Assembly (NCBI GenBank): GCA_017629985.1
Contig: JAGBWD010000034.1
Span: 85,137-149,136 of the forward strand
DNA from: Alistipes sp.
GTDB taxonomy: Bacteria > Bacteroidota > Bacteroidia > Bacteroidales > Rikenellaceae
Length of the DNA: 64,000 nucleotides
Reading direction: 5' to 3'
The notes beneath the pieces were generated by a model, which saw nothing but the letters and a program-made list of their open reading frames with translations, did no database searches and had not been told where the DNA came from. A program made the position numbers and the translations under genes. This document shows positions 24,862-34,385 of the stretch, in pieces (position 1 is the stretch's first letter; the number at the start of each line of letters is the position of its first letter).

Positions 24862-25689
24862 TTAAATCTTCTCTATCATCGACTCTCTTATCCAGCCCAT
24901 CTCGCCATCGGCAAATATAATCTCGGTCCACTCTCCATGGCTGCGCGATATGCGTATCGTAACACCCTGTGAGGGTTGGCGAACAATCTTTGATGCGCTA
25001 TCTGGCGATGCGTGGACAGGGGTTGTGTCGTTGCACACCACCACGGCACGATTATCATTTATCAAGGCTCTACGGCTCGATATAGCGAGTGCTGAGACTA
25101 TCACAAAGCATATTGCGACAACTATCGCTGCAAAGAAGCCTACTTTGCGGAGTATGATGTTTGCCGAGAGCAGATACATCATCACAAGGATAAGTGTCAT
25201 GGCTAGCATCACTAGTGATGTCACGGCCCAGCCATTTGATGTTGTCATGTTGCGCAACCCATGCCATAGTGTTGTTATAAAGCTCTGGGGTATGCTCTCC
25301 GTGTCGTTGGTGTAGTCCACAGCTAGCTCAAGGTTGTAGCGTGCATCGGCCATCGCAGGGTTATATTTAATCGCGCGGTGGTAGTTTAGTATCGCCTTGC
25401 CAAGCTCTCCCGAGGCAAAGGGTCGCGATGTGGTGTTGTTGCTCTGCCCCAACTTGAAGTAGGCATTTGCGAGGTTGTAATATACCTCCGATGATGCCTC
25501 GCCGAGGGCTACAATCTTCTCGAAGGCCTCTACAGCCTCGCCATATTGGCGATTCTCGTAAGCCTTGATACCCTCCTGCCAGCATGCCGCAGCTGTTGTT
25601 GTGGCATCGGCAGCGTGGGATGTTATAGGTGTAGTCATGGCCAAAACACCTACAATAGTCGCTATCATATAGTTGTAAATTCCTCTCAT
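24862..25689 (-). CDS. batE: BatE, TPR and SH3-domain membrane protein
   Basis: 275 residues. A signal peptide (1-26, SHA-A) precedes TPR helices at about 30-135 (YYNLANAYFKLGQ; AILNYHRAIKYNPAMADARYNLELA). Two membrane segments lie at about 155-175 and 183-203. A C-terminal bacterial SH3 domain (about 215-270) ends GEMGWIRESMIEKI. This TPR-TM-TM-SH3 plan is that of BatE. It starts 4 bp after batD. The other Bat genes are about 20 kb away. Confidence 0.85.
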   Translation of the reverse strand: MRGIYNYMIATIVGVLAMTTPITSHAADATTTAAACWQEGIKAYENRQYGEAVEAFEKIVALGEASSEVYYNLANAYFKLGQSNNTTSRPFASGELGKAILNYHRAIKYNPAMADARYNLELAVDYTNDTESIPQSFITTLWHGLRNMTTSNGWAVTSLVMLAMTLILVMMYLLSANIILRKVGFFAAIVVAICFVIVSALAISSRRALINDNRAVVVCNDTTPVHASPDSASKIVRQPSQGVTIRISRSHGEWTEIIFADGEMGWIRESMIEKI

Positions 25690-25693
25690 CGTA

Positions 25694-27505
25694 TTATCGT
25701 TTTATTGCGCCCTCAATTTTAGTCATTACATCTATAGCACGAGTATACGCCTCGCTCATCTCGCCCTCCGATGATGGGGAGTATTGCGCCTCCTCCGAGC
25801 TAGAGATAATCTCACAAAACTCCTCGGCGAGGGCCGAAGATACGTTACGGCGATATAGCTCCTCGCGGATACGCTCCTTCGTGAGATTCGATACCGGAAT
25901 GTTAAACTTATCGCTTATATATCCCCATAATGCTCGTAGTAGCTCCTCGTAGAAGGCATGTCTGTTGCCATCATTCATGTAGTGTTCCGCAGTACGTAGA
26001 CGCTGTATCGCCACCTTGTCGGCGTGCTTCATGCGGCGTGCCACGATGTTTCGGTTATCACGAATACGCTTGTTAAGAAGCACATATACCACTATAAATA
26101 TGGCAATTATCACCACCACTATTAGCCAATATATTGGTGTAAACATGAAGAGTGAAGCACTCCTCTGTGGCATCTTGCCTATGTGTATAAATCGTATGTC
26201 GCGGTCTAGCTGGCGCATTGTTGAGCCGTAGTTTGTATATCGCTCTACAGCTGTGGTGTTTGCCGATGTGCCATCATCGAGAACCTTAATGGTAAATGGC
26301 TCGGTGGCAAGGGTGTTATACTCTCCTGTTGTGGGGTCAAAGTAGCTGAAGCGGAGTGGCTCTATGGTAAACTCTCCCGCCGAGCGTGCAACAAATGGGT
26401 AGGTATAGGTGATACTTCCCGATGTATCCATCGCAGATACCTTAATGTTGTCTACAATCTTTGTGTCATACTGCTCGAAAGACTCTGGGAGGGAGATTGT
26501 AGGTGCCGAGATAAATTTTAGATTGCCATTTCCCGATATTGTCACCTCTATCTGGTCTGCCGAGTTGCTCTTTATCTCTGGCGAAGGCATCACGCTCGAT
26601 AGTTTGAATCTTCCCACAGCGCCATTAAATGTCGCGGGTGCGCCCGCTGGGAACTCTTTAACACGAATTGTCACAGGGTCGCTCTTCAGCGTTCGTGGCA
26701 CACGGTATACCTGACCACCACCAAAGAAGGGGTCAAATCTATTATCCTGAACTACCACACGTGCTATAGCTGTGAGGGTTGCAGATGGTATGGTTATAGC
26801 ACCCGACTGCTGTGGTGATAGTAGTAGCTCGGTAATCTTATATGTCTCGTATATTCGGCCATTATACTCCTCGCGCGAGGGTGTGTTGTCAAAGGATAGC
26901 TCCTGCGACCAGAAACCATCGAACGATGGTAGAGATAAATCCTCGAGGTTATCGATATTAGCACGTGTATATAGTACTAGTGAGGCACGTAGCGACTCAC
27001 CTTTATATAGCTCTGTATCAGATATTTTAAGTCGTAGCAAGATATCATCCTTGCCAATTTGTGACTCTGGGTTTTTACGTCCGCTGTTTGTAGTTCTCTC
27101 TGCGGCGTTACTCTTCTCGGCAATAACCTCTATGGCTTGAGGCTGTGTGCTATATTTTTTGCCCTCCACCTTTATCGATGCAGCGCCAATGGTGTACTTA
27201 CCTGCCACATTTGGCATTAGCACATAGGTATATGTGCGGCTATAGCTTGTTGTCTGTTTGCCGTTGATAAACTGTATGGAGTGTCCTGTCGATACTGATG
27301 GCCCCGCAATAATATCGAAGCCCTCAAAAGCTGGAGCCTCCAGGCTGTTAGCATCAGGCTCGGCATCAATAGTAAACTCCACACGAAAGGGCTGCCCTAG
27401 AGCTGTAATAGCTGGAGCATCCACGGTAAATGCTGTTTGCGCCCATGACGATACCGCCGAGGCAAGCATAATAAGAATAAGAGATAGTTTTGCTAGTTGT
27501 CTCAT
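25694..27505 (-). CDS. batD: BatD, oxygen-tolerance membrane protein
   Basis: 603 residues from the ATG at 27505, where a signal peptide begins (MRQLAKLSLILIMLAS, cleavage near SWA-Q); the frame extends to 27622 but that would put 39 residues before the signal peptide. The exported part is a series of Ig-like domains with the BatD start QPFRVEFTIDAEP and the G-NLKFISAPTISLP region. A membrane segment lies at about 455-475, then a cytoplasmic helical tail. The family is associated with aerotolerance in Bacteroides; it may bind BatA/BatB in the periplasm. Confidence 0.88.
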   Translation of the reverse strand: MRQLAKLSLILIMLASAVSSWAQTAFTVDAPAITALGQPFRVEFTIDAEPDANSLEAPAFEGFDIIAGPSVSTGHSIQFINGKQTTSYSRTYTYVLMPNVAGKYTIGAASIKVEGKKYSTQPQAIEVIAEKSNAAERTTNSGRKNPESQIGKDDILLRLKISDTELYKGESLRASLVLYTRANIDNLEDLSLPSFDGFWSQELSFDNTPSREEYNGRIYETYKITELLLSPQQSGAITIPSATLTAIARVVVQDNRFDPFFGGGQVYRVPRTLKSDPVTIRVKEFPAGAPATFNGAVGRFKLSSVMPSPEIKSNSADQIEVTISGNGNLKFISAPTISLPESFEQYDTKIVDNIKVSAMDTSGSITYTYPFVARSAGEFTIEPLRFSYFDPTTGEYNTLATEPFTIKVLDDGTSANTTAVERYTNYGSTMRQLDRDIRFIHIGKMPQRSASLFMFTPIYWLIVVVIIAIFIVVYVLLNKRIRDNRNIVARRMKHADKVAIQRLRTAEHYMNDGNRHAFYEELLRALWGYISDKFNIPVSNLTKERIREELYRRNVSSALAEEFCEIISSSEEAQYSPSSEGEMSEAYTRAIDVMTKIEGAIKR

Positions 27506-27585
27506 GTTGTAACCCTCTTCAACCATTTCCGATACTTCTGTAACGCCTCGGAGGGCGTTTTTATTGTAATCGTTATCTGCTAAAG

Positions 27586-27616
27586 AAAATGTGGTGTGAC
27601 GCACCATGCGCCACAC
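27586..27616 (-). terminator. Probable terminator after the fumarase gene
   Basis: On the minus strand GTGTGgCGCA-tgg-TGCGtCACAC forms a 9-bp stem with one mismatch, followed by CACATTTTCTTT. It separates fumarase from batD, implying a batD promoter in the remaining 80 bp, which I could not identify with confidence. Confidence 0.55.
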
Positions 27617-27631
27617 ACACATCTTTAACTA

Positions 27632-29245
27632 CTAGTGAGCGAAGTCTGCGAAGAAGTCATTACCCTTGTCATCAACGATGATGAATGCTGGGAAGTTCTC
27701 AACGTAAATCTTACGCACTGCCTCCATGCCAAGCTCCTCGAAGTCTACAACCTCTACCTTCTTGATAGAGTTCTTGGCGAGGATTGCTGCAGGGCCACCA
27801 ATAGAGCCAAGGTAGAAACCTCCATTAGCCTTACATGCGTCTGTCACCTGCTGTGAGCGGTTACCCTTGGCAACCATCACTAGTGAGCCACCAGCCTTCT
27901 GGAAGAGGTCTACGTATGAGTCCATACGACCTGCTGTTGTAGGGCCAAATGAGCCTGATGCCATGCCTGCAGGGGTCTTCGCTGGGCCAGCATAGTATAC
28001 AGGGTGATTCTTGAAGTACTCTGGCATAGGCTTACCCTCGTCAAGCATCTGCTTGATGCGTGCATGAGCGATATCACGTGCTACAACAAGGGTACCCTTG
28101 AGGTTTAGGCGTGTCTTGATAGGATACTGCGACAATATCTCGCGTACCTTATCCATACCCTCATCAAGATCGATGTCTACGGCTGGTGACATTGCTGGAG
28201 CCTGTGCTGGAAGGAAGCGTGCAGGGTTCTTCTCCAACTGCTCGATGAAGATACCCTCTGGAGTAATCTTCGCCTTGATGTTACGGTCTGCAGAGCAGCT
28301 AACGCCGATAGCTACAGGGCAAGATGCGGCGTGACGTGGTGCGCGAATAACGCGAACATCATGTACGTAGTACTTACCGCCAAACTGTGCGCCGAGGCCA
28401 ATCTCCTGACATATCTTCTGCACCTTTGCCTCCCACTCCAAGTCGCGGAAGCAGCGGCCACCCTCGTTACCCGATGTTGGAAGCTCGTCAAGATATCCTG
28501 CCGATGCCTTCTTCACGGTTGAAAGACACATCTCTGCAGAAGTACCACCGATGCAGAGTGCCAAGTGGTATGGAGGACATGCCGAGGTTCCTAGGTCGAG
28601 GATATGCTTCTTAATAAATGCTGTCAATGACTCCTCGTTAAGAAGTGCCTTTGTCTGCTGATAGAGGAAGGTCTTATTTGCAGAGCCACCACCCTTGGTG
28701 ATAAACAAGAACTCATACTCCATTCCTGGGTGTCCAGCGTAGATGTCAATCTGTGCAGGGAGGTTTGTTGCCGAGTTTTTCTCCTCGGTCATTGTGAATG
28801 GCACTACCTGTGAGTAGCGCAAGTTACGCTCCTTGTATGTCTCGTAAACACCACGTGAGATGCACTCTGCATCGTTAGCGCCAGTATATACATCCTCGCC
28901 CTTGTGACCGATGCAGATTGCAGTACCTGTATCCTGACATGTAGGAAGCTCTCCCTCGGCAGCTACGCACTGGTTCATAAGCATTGTATATGCCACAAAC
29001 TTATCGTTGTCTGTAGCCTCTGGATCTTCGAGGATATTTGCCAACTTCTGAAGGTGTGAGGCACGAAGGTAGAACGATACGTCAGCGTATGCCTCCTTTG
29101 CCAAAAGCTCAAGACCCTTTGGGTCTACCTTCAAAATCTTGCGGCCATCGCACTCGACAACCTTTACATAGTCCTTCGTAAGAAGGCGATACTCCGTCTT
29201 ATCCTCCTGGATAGGAAACGGCTCCTGATAGATAAAGTCTGCCAT
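27632..29245 (-). CDS. fumA: Class I (iron-sulfur) fumarate hydratase
   Basis: 537 residues, the single-chain FumA/FumB type. The N-terminal domain has the substrate-binding [11 protein letters not shown] motif and [16 protein letters not shown]; a further Cys lies in [11 protein letters not shown], together supplying the three ligands of a [4Fe-4S] cluster. The C-terminal beta domain has [12 protein letters not shown], which carries catalytic residues. It interconverts fumarate and malate. Class I fumarases are oxygen- and superoxide-sensitive. It follows the SNF transporter by 17 bp. Confidence 0.93.
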   Translation of the reverse strand: MADFIYQEPFPIQEDKTEYRLLTKDYVKVVECDGRKILKVDPKGLELLAKEAYADVSFYLRASHLQKLANILEDPEATDNDKFVAYTMLMNQCVAAEGELPTCQDTGTAICIGHKGEDVYTGANDAECISRGVYETYKERNLRYSQVVPFTMTEEKNSATNLPAQIDIYAGHPGMEYEFLFITKGGGSANKTFLYQQTKALLNEESLTAFIKKHILDLGTSACPPYHLALCIGGTSAEMCLSTVKKASAGYLDELPTSGNEGGRCFRDLEWEAKVQKICQEIGLGAQFGGKYYVHDVRVIRAPRHAASCPVAIGVSCSADRNIKAKITPEGIFIEQLEKNPARFLPAQAPAMSPAVDIDLDEGMDKVREILSQYPIKTRLNLKGTLVVARDIAHARIKQMLDEGKPMPEYFKNHPVYYAGPAKTPAGMASGSFGPTTAGRMDSYVDLFQKAGGSLVMVAKGNRSQQVTDACKANGGFYLGSIGGPAAILAKNSIKKVEVVDFEELGMEAVRKIYVENFPAFIIVDDKGNDFFADFAH

Positions 29246-29262
29246 AATTCTTTGATATGTTT

Positions 29263-30726
29263 TTAGTTATTATTGGTTTCTACAACTTTAATCTCTACAC
29301 GCTCAAGCTCCTCGGTAGGGTTTATGTCAAGCTCCTTTGCACCCATAACCTCGAGTGTTACCTCTGGCTCCTCACACTTTGCAGGCTTACTAAAACTCTT
29401 TGCAAAGTCTATAATGCCAAATACTAGGACTACGCTCACCAAGATAGGGCATACGTAGCGAAGCAAGAAGCGTACGATAGGGTATGTAGCCTTATCAACA
29501 CCGCCCTCGGCAGTAAGCTCTGCCTTCATATCCTCCTTCTTCCATACCCAGCCTACGAAGATTGATGTTAGGATGCCGAGGAGTGGCAACATGATGATAG
29601 CTGTGAAGTTATCCAAAAGGGCAAAGAAGTTCATGCCGGCGATAGTGAAGTTGCTCCAGTCACCCAACGATAGAGATGCTACGGTAGAGAGAAGTAGAGC
29701 AAAGAGCGTCACAAGACGCGCTCCATGCTTACGCTCCATGCCACGCTTCTCAACGAAGTAGGATGTTACAGCCTCGTGCATAGATATTGTTGAGGATAGC
29801 GCAGCAAGGCCCAGCAGCAGGAAGAAGAGCGTTGCCCACAAATTTCCAAAAGGCATCGCCGCAAAGACTTTAGGCATAGCAACAAAGGCTAGCTGTATGC
29901 CACTCTCATTCTCCACGCCTGCCGAGAAGATGATTACTGCGGCCATAAGTGCTACAAGGGTGTCGAGCGACACAACGCTGATTGCCGTGCCAGCAATCTT
30001 GGTACCATCCTTAAAGTAAGAGCCATAGATGAGCATCGCACCCATGCCGATAGAGAGTGTGAAGAAGGCCTGACCCATAGCATCGAGGAATGTTTTGCCT
30101 GTAACCTTCGAGAAGTCAGGGGTGAAGATATTTGCCAAGGCCTCGCGACCATCGGGCAACCACAACGAGTAGATTGCTAAAATGATAAGGATAGCAAATA
30201 GTATAGGCATCATAATTTTAGAGGCCTTCTCGATACCACCCTGCACACCTCCGGTGATGATGATGTGGTTGGCGATGATAAAGATGTAGGTGAAGATAAG
30301 AGGCTTCCAGGTATCTGTTGTGAACTCTGTGAAGAATGTTCCAAAATTACCTCCTATAGCATTTGTTGCCGATGCAAGAGTGTAGTTTAGAGTCCATCCC
30401 GATATCACAAAGTAGTAGCCCATGATGAGGGTTACCGAGATAAGACCCATAGCACCAAGCCATCCCCATCCCTTCTTGATTGTTGCAAAGGCATCTATAG
30501 GGTTTTTCTTGGTGTTGTGACCCACCGAGAACTCTGCGATTAGCAGTGGGAGGCCGAGAAATAGAATACATCCCAAGTAGATGAGTATGAAGGCTCCGCC
30601 ACCATTTTCAGAGGTGATATATGGGAAACGCCAAATGTTTCCTAGGCCTATAGCCGAGCCTGCTGCGGCGAGGATAGCTGCGGCCTTGCCACCGAAGCCA
30701 CTACGTTTTGTTTTCTGTTCTGCCAT
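29263..30726 (-). CDS. Sodium:neurotransmitter symporter family (SNF/NSS) transporter
   Basis: 487 residues from the ATG at 30726. A TTG four codons upstream is possible but would overlap folB. The N-terminal signature [20 protein letters not shown] with the sodium site of LeuT-type transporters is present, followed by about 11-12 membrane segments. It is expected to import an amino acid or related compound with Na+. The substrate is unknown. The C-terminal tail of about 40 residues is charged. Confidence 0.9.
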   Translation of the reverse strand: MAEQKTKRSGFGGKAAAILAAAGSAIGLGNIWRFPYITSENGGGAFILIYLGCILFLGLPLLIAEFSVGHNTKKNPIDAFATIKKGWGWLGAMGLISVTLIMGYYFVISGWTLNYTLASATNAIGGNFGTFFTEFTTDTWKPLIFTYIFIIANHIIITGGVQGGIEKASKIMMPILFAILIILAIYSLWLPDGREALANIFTPDFSKVTGKTFLDAMGQAFFTLSIGMGAMLIYGSYFKDGTKIAGTAISVVSLDTLVALMAAVIIFSAGVENESGIQLAFVAMPKVFAAMPFGNLWATLFFLLLGLAALSSTISMHEAVTSYFVEKRGMERKHGARLVTLFALLLSTVASLSLGDWSNFTIAGMNFFALLDNFTAIIMLPLLGILTSIFVGWVWKKEDMKAELTAEGGVDKATYPIVRFLLRYVCPILVSVVLVFGIIDFAKSFSKPAKCEEPEVTLEVMGAKELDINPTEELERVEIKVVETNNN

Positions 30727-30730
30727 ACTG

Positions 30731-31090
30731 TTATCCAATTAGTGTTACACTTACCTTGTCAATCTTACCACCCAGAGGAGGTGCAATCTTTGCTACGGTA
30801 CACTCTATCTCTACTATCTGTGGGAACTCCGCACGGATAGCCTCAATGATGTTTGCTGCCGCTGCCTCCACAGTACGCTGTGTGCGCTGCATGGTGCGCT
30901 CCACAATCTCATATACGGTGAGGTAGTTTACGGCCTGTGTCACATCATCTGTCTTGGGCAGGTCACCCAGGGGTGTGCGAATTACTACGTCTACGCGAAA
31001 GCGGTTTCCCACCTGCTGCTCCAGGTCGTAGCAGCCATGGAAGGCGCGGAGATAGATGCCATCAAGGCGTATAGTGTATAACTTCTCCAC
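30731..31090 (-). CDS. folB: Dihydroneopterin aldolase
   Basis: 119 residues, the family length. LDGIYLRAFHGCYDLEQQVGNRF corresponds to the conserved N-terminal segment with the substrate-binding Glu; YLTVYEIVE and the C-terminal VAKIAPPLGGKIDKVSV, with the catalytic Lys, complete the signature. It makes 6-hydroxymethyl-dihydropterin in folate synthesis. It begins one base after tyrS and is followed closely by the SNF gene. Confidence 0.93.
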   Translation of the reverse strand: MEKLYTIRLDGIYLRAFHGCYDLEQQVGNRFRVDVVIRTPLGDLPKTDDVTQAVNYLTVYEIVERTMQRTQRTVEAAAANIIEAIRAEFPQIVEIECTVAKIAPPLGGKIDKVSVTLIG

Positions 31091-31091
31091 G

Positions 31092-32387
31092 TTACTCCAC
31101 GGTGATTAGGAAGTAATTCTTCTTGCCCTTCTGCACAAGGAGGTACTTGCCTGCGATAAGGTCGCTCGCCTCCACGGCGCGTTGAGCATCTGTCACCTTC
31201 TCCTTGTTGAGCTGCACGCCACCGCCCTGAACCATCTTGCGACATTCGCCCTTCGATGGGAATACCTTGCATATCTCGGCAACTACATCTACAAATGGCT
31301 TGCCTAGGTCATCGCGAGAGATGGTAAACTGTGGTACACCCTCAAACACCTGCAACAATGTAGCCTCATCCAACGAGCGCAAAGCCTCCGAGGTAGCATT
31401 TCCAAAGAGGATGTTTGTCGCAGCCTTCGCCTTCTCAAGCTCCTCGGCAGAGTGAATCATAGTGGTAATCTCCTCGGCAAGGCGCTTCTGCAATGCGCGA
31501 AGGTGTGGTGCCTCCTCATGCTCCTTGATAAGATTCTCGATGCACTCTCTGTCGAGAAGTGTAAATATCTTTATGTAGCGCTTTGCATCCTCATCGCTCA
31601 CGTTCAACCAGAATTGGTAGAACTTGTATGGTGAGGTGTAGCGTGGGTCAAGCCAGATGTTGCCACTCTCTGTTTTGCCAAACTTTGTGCCATCAGCCTT
31701 GGTGATGAGTGGGCATGTGATAGCAAAAGCCTCCGCCTCGCTGCCCAATTTGCGGCGAATAAGCTCCGTACCTGTGGTGATATTACCCCACTGATCGGCA
31801 CCGCCAAGCTGGAGCTTGCAACCATACTCCTGGTAGAGGTGTAGGAAGTCATAGCCCTGCAATAGCTGATATGTAAACTCGGTAAACGACATACCGTCAC
31901 CCTCGCCATTGAAACGCTTCTTCACAGAGTCCTTGGCCATCATGTAGTTTACGGTGATGCACTTACCGATGTCACGTGCAAAGTCGAGGAATGAGAACTC
32001 CTTCATCCAGTCGTAGTTGTTTACAAGGACGGCGTGGTTGTCGGCTGTAGAGTCAAAGTCGATGAGTTTTGCTAGCTGACGACCAATAGCCTCCTGGTTA
32101 TGGCGCAATGTAGCCTCGTCAAGGAGGTTACGCTCCTGTGACTTACCTGAAGGGTCACCAATCATACCTGTAGCACCTCCAATAAGGGCTATAGGACGAT
32201 GGCCGCACATCTGGAAGTGCTTCAAAATCATAACACCTACAAGGTGTCCAATATGCAATGAGTCGGCAGTGGGGTCGATACCCAAGTATGCAGATGTCAT
32301 CTCCTTCTGCAACTGCTCCTTCGCACCTGGCATGATGGTATGTATCATACCACGCCACTCCAATTCTTCAATAAAATCCTTAATCAT
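31092..32387 (-). CDS. tyrS: Tyrosyl-tRNA synthetase
   Basis: 431 residues. Class I synthetase with HIGH-type [18 protein letters not shown] and KMSKS-equivalent KFGKTESGN. The C-terminal S4-like RNA-binding domain is complete ([11 protein letters not shown]...[13 protein letters not shown]). Charges tRNA-Tyr. Start at 32387 is the first ATG of the conserved N-terminus. An 83-bp gap rich in A/T separates it from dnaX. Confidence 0.96.
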   Translation of the reverse strand: MIKDFIEELEWRGMIHTIMPGAKEQLQKEMTSAYLGIDPTADSLHIGHLVGVMILKHFQMCGHRPIALIGGATGMIGDPSGKSQERNLLDEATLRHNQEAIGRQLAKLIDFDSTADNHAVLVNNYDWMKEFSFLDFARDIGKCITVNYMMAKDSVKKRFNGEGDGMSFTEFTYQLLQGYDFLHLYQEYGCKLQLGGADQWGNITTGTELIRRKLGSEAEAFAITCPLITKADGTKFGKTESGNIWLDPRYTSPYKFYQFWLNVSDEDAKRYIKIFTLLDRECIENLIKEHEEAPHLRALQKRLAEEITTMIHSAEELEKAKAATNILFGNATSEALRSLDEATLLQVFEGVPQFTISRDDLGKPFVDVVAEICKVFPSKGECRKMVQGGGVQLNKEKVTDAQRAVEASDLIAGKYLLVQKGKKNYFLITVE

Positions 32388-32470
32388 TGTTATTCGTTGT
32401 TTTTATGTTTTATCTTTTATCTTCTCTTTTTAGGGAACTTAAAAAAGTAAATCTATTGTTGATGTTGATG

Positions 32471-34270
32471 TTACTCTGCATCGAGACCTAGGATGTCGAG
32501 CATCTCCACAAGGCGCTCGTTGCGCGTTATGAGGTGCTTCAACCTATCTTCGAGGGTTATAGGTCGCGAGGCCTTTATCTGCTCGTTTACGATGACCTCC
32601 AACTCTATGTATCCTCTGGCGCCACATAGTGAGCTCATAAGCTTCTGGATGTCACTCTTCTGCTGCATTATCTCGTTGAATAGCTCCTGGGACTGCACCT
32701 CAATCTTCACGGTGTTACCCTCAACCGTCATGCTCTCCTCGAAACGTGAGCCTATGCGTGGTCGTGATGCTAGGAGCGCCTCGATAATCTTCTCCTTGGC
32801 GAGGTTTAGCTTCTCCTCGCACTGTGGGTCAATCTCTATCTCGTTGCGTTCCGCCTTGGCACTCTCCTCCTCGCTAATCTCCGAAGCTGTCTTTGCACCA
32901 CCACTCAATAGCTGATTAAGCGATATGCTACTAGTTTTAACTCGTGTGGTTGTTGTGGGACGTCTCTTTGGCTCTGGGGATGCTGCTGGAGCCTCCTGCA
33001 CCTCCTCTGTAGCCTTTGCTGGTGTCGGCGCTGGTGTCGGCGTATTGACACCTACAGGCGCAGGGGTAGGCTGCGTAGGGGTCTGAACCTCGTTGGTTGT
33101 GGCTCTCTGTTGTGCTGTGGCATCTAGGTCTGGAAGAGGAATGGAGATGTCGAAACTCTCAAACCCTACCTCTTCATTTTTTTTTTGGCCGAGACTAGCA
33201 ATTTTCATAAGTCCCAGCTCCACAAGCAATCTCTGATTTGATGATTGTCGTATCTTTCCGTCAGCCTCTGTAAGTAATGAGATGGCGCTAAAGAGGAATC
33301 CCTCGTCACACTTTTGCGCCTGTGCCTTGTAGCGCTCTACAAGGGTGCCTGTGAACTCAATAAGCGATATCGCAGGGCCCTTGGCCATCAGCAAGTCGCG
33401 CATGTGTGCGTTAAGACCCGAGATAAATACCTGTGGCGAGAATCCTCGCGATAGCACCTCATCGAAACTGATTAGGGCATCTACATAGTTTCCAGAAAGT
33501 AGAAGCTCTGTAACCGAGAAGTAGGTGTCGTAGTCGAGGACATTGAGCGTTGCCGCTACATCCTTGTAGTTTAGGGTGTTGCCACAAAACGACACCGCCT
33601 TGTCGAACATCGACAGAGCATCGCGCATTCCGCCATCTGCCTTGTGTGCTATGAGGTTCAGGGCCTCATCATCGGCTGTGACGCCCTCCTTGTCGGCGAT
33701 ATAACGGAGATACTCCACTCCATCCTCAACCTTTATTCGGTTGAAGTCATAAATTTGGCAGCGTGAGAGTATAGTAGGAATAATCTTATGCTTCTCGGTA
33801 GTCGCAAGGATAAATATGGCGTGCTGCGGAGGCTCCTCAAGGGTCTTGAGGAAGGCGTTAAAGGCTGCTGCAGAGAGCATGTGAACCTCATCGATTACGA
33901 ATACAGAGTATCTACCCTGCTGTGGTATGATACGCACCTGCTCGATAAGGTTGCGGATGTCATCTACAGAGTTGTTTGATGCAGCATCCAGCTCATGAAC
34001 ATTTAGTGAGCGTCCTTCGTTAAACGAGCGGCATGACTCACACTCGTTACACGCCTCGCCAGCCTGTGGGTTTAGGCAGTTTATAGCCTTGGCAAAGATA
34101 CGTGCGCAGGTTGTTTTTCCCACGCCACGAGGGCCACAGAATAGGTAGGCATGAGCCAGCTGACCACGCTCAATGGCGTTCTTCAGCGTTGATGTAATAT
34201 GTCGTTGTCCCACAACCGATGCAAAGGTTGCAGGGCGATATTTGCGTGCTGATACTACGAAATTCTCCAT
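32471..34270 (-). CDS. dnaX: DNA polymerase III subunit tau/gamma, with A10 slippery run
   Basis: 599 residues. The N-terminal AAA+ clamp-loader ATPase has Walker A GPRGVGKT (46-53), a zinc module with Cys65, 74, 77, 80, and DExx VIDEVHML. Domain III ends near residue 357 (LLVELGLMKIASLG). A Pro/Thr/Ala-rich linker follows (about 385-430), then a C-terminal tau region. Codons 362-365 contain ten consecutive A (33186-33177 on the minus strand). One extra A or a -1 shift gives TGA after residue 365; one missing A gives TAG after residue 367. Both would make a gamma-like form ending just after domain III. Confidence 0.95.
   Translation of the reverse strand: MENFVVSARKYRPATFASVVGQRHITSTLKNAIERGQLAHAYLFCGPRGVGKTTCARIFAKAINCLNPQAGEACNECESCRSFNEGRSLNVHELDAASNNSVDDIRNLIEQVRIIPQQGRYSVFVIDEVHMLSAAAFNAFLKTLEEPPQHAIFILATTEKHKIIPTILSRCQIYDFNRIKVEDGVEYLRYIADKEGVTADDEALNLIAHKADGGMRDALSMFDKAVSFCGNTLNYKDVAATLNVLDYDTYFSVTELLLSGNYVDALISFDEVLSRGFSPQVFISGLNAHMRDLLMAKGPAISLIEFTGTLVERYKAQAQKCDEGFLFSAISLLTEADGKIRQSSNQRLLVELGLMKIASLGQKKNEEVGFESFDISIPLPDLDATAQQRATTNEVQTPTQPTPAPVGVNTPTPAPTPAKATEEVQEAPAASPEPKRRPTTTTRVKTSSISLNQLLSGGAKTASEISEEESAKAERNEIEIDPQCEEKLNLAKEKIIEALLASRPRIGSRFEESMTVEGNTVKIEVQSQELFNEIMQQKSDIQKLMSSLCGARGYIELEVIVNEQIKASRPITLEDRLKHLITRNERLVEMLDILGLDAE
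33177..33186 (-). promoter_or_regulatory. Candidate programmed slippage site (A10) in dnaX
   Basis: Ten A residues on the coding strand (GGC CAA AAA AAA AAT GAA in frame). Stops lie immediately in both alternative frames (TGA in one, TAG four codons on in the other). Shortened DnaX made by slippage on A runs is known in Thermus (transcriptional) and E. coli (ribosomal). Confidence 0.6.
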
Positions 34271-34277
34271 AACTCGA

Positions 34278-34285
34278 CAAAGATA
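34278..34285 (-). promoter_or_regulatory. Predicted -7 box (TATCTTTG) for dnaX
   Basis: Minus-strand TATCTTTG ends only 7 nt before the dnaX ATG, so the predicted transcript would have a leader of a few bases at most. Confidence 0.6.
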
Positions 34286-34359
34286 GTAAAATTTTTCTTC
34301 CCACGTATGCGCGTGCGGAGAAAAATCGAGGGTTGTAGTATGATTTCACAATAAAGTGT

Positions 34360-34367
34360 TATATTTG
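34360..34367 (+). promoter_or_regulatory. Predicted -7 box (TATATTTG) for the metallophosphoesterase gene
   Basis: Match to TAnnTTTG 18 bp upstream of the first ATG, divergent from the dnaX promoter. Confidence 0.55.
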
Positions 34368-34385
34368 TAGGCGTATAAGGAGATA

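Noticed and set aside
24806-24931. Longer RecR start
   Set aside because: It would overlap batE and add 42 residues absent from RecR proteins.
27506-27622. Longer BatD start
   Set aside because: It would place 39 residues before a clear signal peptide and cover a likely promoter/terminator region.
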